From: Roseateles asaccharophilus | GTDB lineage: Bacteria > Pseudomonadota > Gammaproteobacteria > Burkholderiales > Burkholderiaceae_C | Reading direction: 5' to 3' | NCBI RefSeq assembly: GCF_004362405.1 | Contig: NZ_SNXE01000002.1 | Span: 300,095 to 364,094, forward strand | Length of the DNA stretch: 64,000 nucleotides | Shown: one piece after another, positions 59,330-64,000 of the stretch | Position numbering within the stretch: position 1 is the stretch's first letter | Layout of the letters: each line of letters opens with the position of its first letter | The notes under the pieces: generated by a model | What the model was told of the DNA's origin: nothing | Database searches by the model: none | The model's input: only the letters and a program-made list of their open reading frames with translations | Made by a program: the position numbers and the translations under genes

Positions 59330-60949
59330 TCAGGACTTGGGCATCTGCTGCTGGAAGGTGATCTCGATGAATTCGGCCGGCCGCACCATGGCCACCAGGA
59401 CCGTGACACGCAGAATGCCTTCGAGAATGTCGTCGGGCGTCATGGTCTCGCCCAGACCCACATGGACGCTGAAGGCGTCCTCGGGGACGGCGCCCATCAG
59501 GCCGCCGCGCTTCCACACACTGGTGAGGAAGTTGCTGATCATGCTCTTGATCGTCACCCAGGTATTGGCCACATTGGGCTCGAAGACCATGGCCTTGGCC
59601 GCCAGGCGGCAACTCTCCTCCAGCATGATCATGGTGCGGCGCACATTCACATAGCGCCAGTCCAGGCTGTTGCCGTCCAGGGTGCGAGCGCCCCAGACCA
59701 GCACGCCTTCGCCGATGAAGGCGCGGATGGCATTGATGCTCTTGCCCTGCGCCGTGACGTTGAGGTCTTCCTGCTGCTCGGCCGAGATGCTCACGGTGGG
59801 CGAGATCACGCCAGCCAGGCTGACATTGGCCGGTGCCTTCCACACGCCCCGGGTGTTGTCCACCATGGTGTAGACACCGGCCATGGCGGCGCTGGGCGGC
59901 AAGGTGTTGAGCTGGCGGCGAGCCTCGTTCAGCACGGTGTTGAAGACCGAGCTCAGTCGGGTCAGGGTCTTGTTGAGCAGACTCTTGCGGGCCAGCACGG
60001 CGGCATCCAGTTCATCCTTGCTCAAGGGCTTGTCCTCGGGCTTGAGTTCGGACTGCACCTGTTTGCTGAAGTCGGTGGCAATGCCGTCCACCGCGTCATA
60101 CAGTGCCTTCAGCCCCGGCTTGGCGTCGGCTGGCGCCGCGGCTTCGAGCTTGAGTTCGGCGCGCAGCAGGGTCTGGAGCTGGGCGACGCTGCCGCTGTCG
60201 ATGTTCTCGAAGCTGAGTTCCTTCTCGCCCACCACGGTGGTGTTGAGCCAGGGGTAGTAGGCGGCCGCGAAGTCCAGGAAGTTGATGCCCAGGCCATTGC
60301 GGAAGTCCGCAACCGGATCGCCCGCGGGAAAGGTGCGCGGCTTGTCGCCGTTCCAGACATCCAGAATCGCCACACGGTTGCGCATGGTGTAGCCGCAGTG
60401 GGACAGCATGGCCTCCTGAAGGTCATAGCAGACCTCCTTGCCCAGCCTCACCGCCTCCGGAATCAGCAGCATGGTGGGCTCTTGCTCCTTGAGCAGCTCC
60501 AGGATGCCGGCCTTGAAGGCGTCGGGGTCGAGGTCGCTGCCGTAGCCGCCCACCGAGACGATGTAGCAGGGGCCCCCGCCGTTCTGGAAGAAGTGGCGCA
60601 GGGCGTTGTAGAGGCCGTAGTTGCCGCCCGCACTTCCTGCGATCTGGGCGATGGTGAAGCCGGCCTCACTGTCGGGCTTGTCGGCCGTGGTCAGCGCGCG
60701 GAAGTGGCCGTCTTCCTTCTTGGCCGCCTGCGTGATCGAGAACAGAGGCTTGGGTGGACCGCCGAAGTACTGGTGATACTCGGCCATGGAGCTGATGCGC
60801 CAGGGTTTGAGATTCAGTGGTGTGTTGTGGTTGTCGGCTTTCTCGGTGTAGCCCACGAAGGCCGGTACCGCGGTGGCGACTTCGACCACCGAGTTGGGGA
60901 AGGCGTTCTTCTCGACGATGTAGACGCCCGGGGTTTTCATCACTCCCAT
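59330..60949 (-). CDS. Contractile tail sheath protein (Afp2-like)
   Basis: A 539-residue sheath protein. The N-terminal KTPGVYIVEKNAFPNSVVEV and VPAFVGYTEKA are the classic Afp2/Pvc2 start; the C-terminal RVTVLVAMVRPAEFIEITFQ is the conserved interlocking arm. This is the only sheath gene of the island, whereas Afp/PVC have three. Confidence 0.96.
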   Translation of the reverse strand: MGVMKTPGVYIVEKNAFPNSVVEVATAVPAFVGYTEKADNHNTPLNLKPWRISSMAEYHQYFGGPPKPLFSITQAAKKEDGHFRALTTADKPDSEAGFTIAQIAGSAGGNYGLYNALRHFFQNGGGPCYIVSVGGYGSDLDPDAFKAGILELLKEQEPTMLLIPEAVRLGKEVCYDLQEAMLSHCGYTMRNRVAILDVWNGDKPRTFPAGDPVADFRNGLGINFLDFAAAYYPWLNTTVVGEKELSFENIDSGSVAQLQTLLRAELKLEAAAPADAKPGLKALYDAVDGIATDFSKQVQSELKPEDKPLSKDELDAAVLARKSLLNKTLTRLSSVFNTVLNEARRQLNTLPPSAAMAGVYTMVDNTRGVWKAPANVSLAGVISPTVSISAEQQEDLNVTAQGKSINAIRAFIGEGVLVWGARTLDGNSLDWRYVNVRRTMIMLEESCRLAAKAMVFEPNVANTWVTIKSMISNFLTSVWKRGGLMGAVPEDAFSVHVGLGETMTPDDILEGILRVTVLVAMVRPAEFIEITFQQQMPKS

Positions 60950-60967
60950 CGGTTTCTCCTGCTTGGG

Positions 60968-61660
60968 TCAGCGACTGACGAAGATTTCCGAGACCGGCGT
61001 ACCGTCGGGCTCGCGTTGCAGACCGCCAGGGGCGGCCACGGGGAGCCGTGCCATGAGCAGGCGCGGCGGGTGAGCGTTGGCATCCCGCAGCTGGAAGCGC
61101 GGGACGGCACGTTCGGCCAAGGGCAGGGCGCTGCCGCTGCGGATGGCCAGGGCGCTGCGACCATCCCCCAGTGCCAGGGGCGTGGCGGCTTCGAACTGCA
61201 CCAGACCCAAGGGATCATGCAGCTCGGGCTGTTGGCCCGACCAGTCGCCCAGCAGCAGGTACTTCCAGATGGTGCGTCGGGCGGCCAGCTGCAGATGCTG
61301 CTGGCGCGACGGGCTGCGCAGCCAGGCCGTGAAGTCAGCATGCTCGCCCTCAAACAGCGCCAGACTCAACGCTGGCAAGGCGGCCGCCTCGCGATACAGC
61401 AGATGCGCCGGGTCATCGCAGCACAGACTGAAGTTCAGCGTGGCGGGCCGTCGGTCGGCCCAGAGTCTTTGCAGATCACGCTCTTCGCCCAGGACGGCGA
61501 GCTCGCTGCCATCGCTGCGGCATACCAGCCCGTAGGCATGCAGGACGAGCTGGCTCTGTGCATCGGGCAGGAAGCGCAGCAGGCGGGCTCGGCCGTCCGC
61601 GTGGTATTCGCTGCCAATCGTGGCGCGGGCCAGAAGGTGGTAGCGATCCAGGCGGCTCAT
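60968..61660 (-). CDS. Unknown protein between the cap and sheath genes
   Basis: A 230-residue protein that I do not recognise. It has no signal peptide or transmembrane helix and is rich in Leu, Arg and Ala. It overlaps the DUF4255 gene by 4 bases and lies 18 bases before the sheath gene, so it is coupled to particle structural genes. A cap or sheath-end component, or a chaperone, is possible. Start at the Met after GAGAG-like sequence; the frame stays open upstream but shadows the DUF4255 gene. Confidence 0.6.
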   Translation of the reverse strand: MSRLDRYHLLARATIGSEYHADGRARLLRFLPDAQSQLVLHAYGLVCRSDGSELAVLGEERDLQRLWADRRPATLNFSLCCDDPAHLLYREAAALPALSLALFEGEHADFTAWLRSPSRQQHLQLAARRTIWKYLLLGDWSGQQPELHDPLGLVQFEAATPLALGDGRSALAIRSGSALPLAERAVPRFQLRDANAHPPRLLMARLPVAAPGGLQREPDGTPVSEIFVSR

Positions 61661-62232
61661 GAGAGCCCCCGGGTGTCGATTTGCTGCACCCTTGGCAAGC
61701 GCACCTCGATGTGGCTGCCTTCCACGCTCACCATGCGCACCCGGTACAGCACGGAGGGCAGGTAGCGGCCGCTGTGTATGCCCCACAGGCTGTGCATCTC
61801 GGAGCTGCTCAGGTTCTCGATGTTCAGAATCAGCCGCTCCAGGCCTTCATGCATGCCGGGGCTGTTCTGGTGGTCCAGCACCGGATGGCTCTGGAAGAAG
61901 CTGATGGCGCCGGAGAGGAACTTGAGCGCCTCGGGGTAGTTGCTACCGCTGAAGTTGGCGGCGCACATGAGCAGCAGGTTCAGGTAAACCGGGGCCGGGC
62001 TCTGTAGCGCGGGTGTGGGGCTCAGACCGGGCGCGTTGCCGGCACGATGTGCCATGCTGTCGCGCTCGACGCCGGCCAGGAAGAGCACCAGCTTGTTGGC
62101 GACCAGGGGCACCAGGCTGCCGTTGAGCTCGTGCAGATTGGACAGCACGGCCAGATCCTCATCCACCTGGAAGCGGCGGCGCAGGTGTTCGTTGAGTTGC
62201 CCGGCCAGATGGCTCAAGGCGGCGTCGATCAT
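61657..62232 (-). CDS. DUF4255 tail terminator/cap protein (Afp16-like)
   Basis: A 191-residue protein of the DUF4255 (Pvc16 N-terminal) family. Typical features are KLVLFLAGVERD near residue 50, PVYLNLLLMCAANFSG and YPEALKFLSGAISFFQSHP. It finishes the tube and sheath at the end away from the baseplate. First structural gene of the eCIS operon; GGGGAG lies 10 bases before its ATG, and 81 bases separate it from the response regulator. Confidence 0.92.
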   Translation of the reverse strand: MIDAALSHLAGQLNEHLRRRFQVDEDLAVLSNLHELNGSLVPLVANKLVLFLAGVERDSMAHRAGNAPGLSPTPALQSPAPVYLNLLLMCAANFSGSNYPEALKFLSGAISFFQSHPVLDHQNSPGMHEGLERLILNIENLSSSEMHSLWGIHSGRYLPSVLYRVRMVSVEGSHIEVRLPRVQQIDTRGLS

Positions 62233-62313
62233 GGTTCTGGCTCTCCCCGTGATGCTGGGTGAACCTTAGACCTCGCAGGCCCCAGCCGCCATCGGCCGGC
62301 GGCTGAATTCGCC

Positions 62314-63039
62314 TCAGCAATCTGCTGATGGGGAAAACCCGGGTCGGGTCTCTCGCTGAGGAGGCTCGGCCTCCAGGCTGCTGAGTCCGGCACGCAGCGC
62401 AAAGCGAGTCAGCTCCGCAATGCCCTGGATCTGCAGCTTGGCAAACACATGCTCGCGGTGCGTGGCCACGGTCTTGGCGCTCAGATGCAGCTGTTCGGCG
62501 ATCTGACGGGCGCTGTAGCCCTCGGATAGCAGCCTCACCATCTGGCGCTCGCGCGCGGTGAGCCGCTCGAGCGGCGAGGCGGCTGGCAGGGGGGCGGCGC
62601 CCAGGCGCTGCTGCTGGTGTGCCAGCAAGTCCGAAGCCAGTTCGCTGCTGAGGAAGAGCTGGCGGGTCGCCACTCGACGCACGCCGCGAGCCAGATCCTC
62701 GAAGGAGTTGTCTTTCAACACAAAACCGCTGGCACCGGCCTCCAGGGCGGCCATGACCTGCTGCAGGTCGCGGTGGGCGGAAAGGCAGAGCAGGCGACAG
62801 TCTAGGTTTTCCGAGCGCAGCCGCCGTAGAGCCTCCAGCCCGCTCATGCGGGGCATGGCCATGTCCACGATCGCGACATCGGGTTCGAGCTGGCGCGCCA
62901 GGCGTACCAGTTCCATGCCGTCGCGAGCCTCGGCCAGCACGTCCAGATCGGGCTCCCGGCGCAGCAGGGCCAGCAAGCCCTCACGCACGAGATGGTGGTC
63001 ATCGGCCACCAGCACGCGGATGCGCTGAGCCGGGCTCAT
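62314..63039 (-). CDS. LuxR/NarL-type response regulator, likely eCIS regulator
   Basis: A 241-residue regulator. The receiver domain holds the DD pair (VLVADDHHLV) and the phospho-acceptor Asp59 (AIVDMAMP). The C-terminal LuxR HTH is LTARERQMVRLLSEGYSARQ then IAEQLHLSAKTVATH. It overlaps the histidine kinase by 4 bases and is the last gene before the eCIS structural genes, in the same direction, so control of that operon is likely. Confidence 0.93.
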   Translation of the reverse strand: MSPAQRIRVLVADDHHLVREGLLALLRREPDLDVLAEARDGMELVRLARQLEPDVAIVDMAMPRMSGLEALRRLRSENLDCRLLCLSAHRDLQQVMAALEAGASGFVLKDNSFEDLARGVRRVATRQLFLSSELASDLLAHQQQRLGAAPLPAASPLERLTARERQMVRLLSEGYSARQIAEQLHLSAKTVATHREHVFAKLQIQGIAELTRFALRAGLSSLEAEPPQRETRPGFSPSADC

Positions 63040-63713
63040 GTGCGCAGCGCAGTGCCGGTGCGCCAGCGTATGCTGGCCTGCACGCCCAGACCGTCGGCCC
63101 GCCAGCGCAAGCGCGCCCCCACGGGGGCCAGACGGCTACCCAGGCTGGACAGACCGAGACCATGGCCCGAACGGGCTTGGCTCAGGGCCTTGGCCAGTCC
63201 TGGCCCGCGATCGGCCACCAGGATCTGGACTTGTTCGGGGTGCCCTCCATCACCCAGGCGCAGTTCGACCGGCGCGCCGGCTGCATGGCGGCAGGCGTTC
63301 AACAGCAATTCGCGGGTGGCGGCCAGCAGCACCTGGGCAATTTCCGGGCTGGGCTGGGCTGGGTTGCCGCAGCGGCTGAAGGCCAGGGGCGTGGCGCTGG
63401 CTCGGCCCAGCCGCTGGGCGCAGCGCTGCAGCGCCCTTGCCAGATCCTGGTCGCGTGGCCCGCGTCCAGCTTCCGGCACAGCCGCGTCTTGCAGCCGCGC
63501 CAGCAGGCCGCGGGTGCTGCTCAGGGCGCCTCCCACCAGACCGCGGGCCCGCTCCAGCGCCTGCGGGTCTGCGCTGTGGCGAGCGTGATCCAGCTGGATC
63601 ATGGCCAGACTCAGCAGCTGGGCCAAATCGTCATGCAGGATCTCGATCAGGGGGCTGGCGTCCTGCTTGATGCTGCCGGACAAGCCTTGGTTCGCCATGG
63701 GTGGCTGGACCAT
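63036..63713 (-). CDS. Soluble HisKA_3-type sensor histidine kinase
   Basis: A 225-residue kinase core without a transmembrane helix or sensor domain. His27 in LHDDLAQLL is the phosphorylation site of HisKA_3 kinases, the N box is ATRELLLNACRHA, G1 is DRGPGL and G2 is GHGLGLSSLG. A sensor must come from a separate protein or be cytoplasmic. GGGAG lies 6 bases before the ATG. It overlaps the response-regulator gene by 4 bases. Confidence 0.9.
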   Translation of the reverse strand: MVQPPMANQGLSGSIKQDASPLIEILHDDLAQLLSLAMIQLDHARHSADPQALERARGLVGGALSSTRGLLARLQDAAVPEAGRGPRDQDLARALQRCAQRLGRASATPLAFSRCGNPAQPSPEIAQVLLAATRELLLNACRHAAGAPVELRLGDGGHPEQVQILVADRGPGLAKALSQARSGHGLGLSSLGSRLAPVGARLRWRADGLGVQASIRWRTGTALRT

Positions 63714-63759
63714 TGTCTACTCCCTTCGCGGCTGCGCAGCCAATTGCTGCGGGCCGCAA

Positions 63760-63789
63760 AGGGTAGAAAGCCCGATCCGGGCTCGTCAA
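63760..63789 (-). promoter_or_regulatory. Putative promoter of the two-component/eCIS operon
   Basis: On the minus strand, TTGACG (63789-63784) and TACCCT (63765-63760) are 18 bases apart, about 47 bases before the kinase start. The spacer contains a 6-bp inverted repeat (AGCCCG/CGGGCT, 3-base loop) at 63769-63783, which could be an operator; it could instead be the end of an acnA terminator hairpin. Confidence 0.45.
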
Positions 63790-63872
63790 GCTGTCAGAAG
63801 CTACTAGTGCAGCCTTGGCGGTTCCCGGTCCGGAAATACGTTGAGACCAGCGGCCCTGAGCCTGGCGGTCTC

Positions 63873-64000
63873 TCAGGCCGCCAGCAACTGCCTCAGCACG
63901 AAGGGGAGGATGCCGCCGTGGCGGTAGTACTCCACCTCGATGGGCGTGTCGATGCGCAGGATCAGCGCCCGCTCGAAGCGGCTGCCGTCGGCGCGGGCGA
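63873..64000 (-). CDS. acnA: Aconitate hydratase A, C-terminal end (runs off the window)
   Basis: Encodes the last 42 residues, ending [18 protein letters not shown] then LLAA, of the TCA-cycle enzyme aconitase. The rest lies to the right. The end is repeated next to ribE. Two of the last codons (AGG for Arg, TTG for Leu) are rare in this GC-rich genome, whereas the ribE-side copy uses CGC and CTG. This copy is therefore likely to carry the terminal sequence brought by the island. Whether the full gene is intact cannot be seen. Confidence 0.85.
   Translation of the reverse strand, partial: ARADGSRFERALILRIDTPIEVEYYRHGGILPFVLRQLLAA
63894..63997 (-). repeat. Right copy of the 104-bp acnA direct repeat
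   Basis: Identical to 36548-36651 in the same orientation; offset 27,346 bases. It is bounded by synonymous differences on the gene's 3' side and a T/C difference at the next base on the 5' side. Candidate right attachment site of the eCIS island. Confidence 0.92.

Larger units (their letters stand above)
36548..63997. mobile_element. 27.3 kb genomic island carrying a contractile injection system, inserted at the 3' end of acnA
   Basis: Bounded by the two 104-bp direct repeats of the acnA 3' end. It contains a decayed Y1 transposase, a DUF4157 effector, a full eCIS operon and a two-component system. Chromosomal housekeeping genes (ribE and others to the left, acnA to the right) lie outside. 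No integrase, recombinase or conjugation gene is visible, so the island may have lost its mobility gene or come in by homologous recombination. The extent is inferred from the repeats. Confidence 0.7.

Noticed and set aside
40901..63713. Possibility that the cluster is a type VI secretion system or a prophage
   Set aside because: No TssJ/L/M, TssB/C pair, ClpV, capsid, portal, terminase, holin or lysin gene is present, while DUF4255, DUF5908, CIS tape measure and DUF4157 are markers of eCIS.

Overview
The window is GC-rich, densely coded DNA with the gene content of a betaproteobacterium of the order Burkholderiales, most like the Roseateles/Pelomonas/Rubrivivax group. That placement is inferred from gene families: a TIGR04438-type Trp-rich protein, a PEP-CTERM protein, an Mla-like operon ending in an auxiliary lipoprotein, and a class I fumarase. 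No 16S rRNA gene is present to confirm it.

Positions 1 to 36.5 kb look like ordinary chromosome. In order there is a MoxR/DUF58 pair, an acetylpolyamine/HDAC-like hydrolase, a trypsin-like protease, an MscS channel, a periplasmic binding protein coupled to a MASE1-PAS-GGDEF-EAL protein, and class I fumarase. Next come a four-gene Mla-type lipid ABC transporter operon (minus strand) and, divergent from it, a six-gene Mrp antiporter operon with fused A and B subunits. These are followed by a CaCA antiporter, a YqhA-like protein, acetyl-CoA synthetase, an Hcp-fold PEP-CTERM protein, a small cytochrome c, ilvD with a divergent LysR gene, lgt, a DnaQ-type exonuclease, two identical tRNA-Val(CAC) genes, a Nudix hydrolase, a response regulator with a coiled-coil partner, an LhgO-like oxidoreductase, the N-degron pair bpt-aat, an ArsC/YffB-like protein and riboflavin synthase.

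From about 36.5 kb to 63.9 kb lies a genomic island. Both ends carry the 3' end of the aconitase gene acnA in the same orientation, and 104 bp are identical at a spacing of 27,346 bp. The copy next to ribE is a fragment of about 73 codons. The copy at the right edge runs out of the window. The simplest reading is that a 27.3 kb element entered the 3' end of acnA, restored the gene with its own terminal codons and left the original end beside ribE. No integrase is visible, only a decayed REP-type (Y1) transposase.

The island carries an apparently complete extracellular contractile injection system (eCIS; Afp/PVC-like) on the minus strand, read from 63.7 kb down to 37.8 kb. The order is histidine kinase, LuxR-type response regulator, DUF4255 terminator/cap, an unknown protein, sheath, two inner-tube proteins, a DUF5908-like protein, a LysM/gp53-like protein, VgrG-like spike, PAAR tip, gp25 baseplate, a large baseplate J-like protein, a fibre-like protein, a second baseplate protein, tape measure, AAA+ ATPase, a large membrane-anchored protein, a small basic protein with a cargo-like N-terminus, and a 990-residue DUF4157 protein that is the best toxin candidate. 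Most neighbouring genes overlap by 1 to 4 bases, so the structural genes probably form one translationally coupled operon under the two-component system. The most novel elements are the putative effector, the membrane-anchored protein, the small basic protein and the acnA attachment arrangement. Outside the island, the Hcp-fold PEP-CTERM protein is the most unusual gene.
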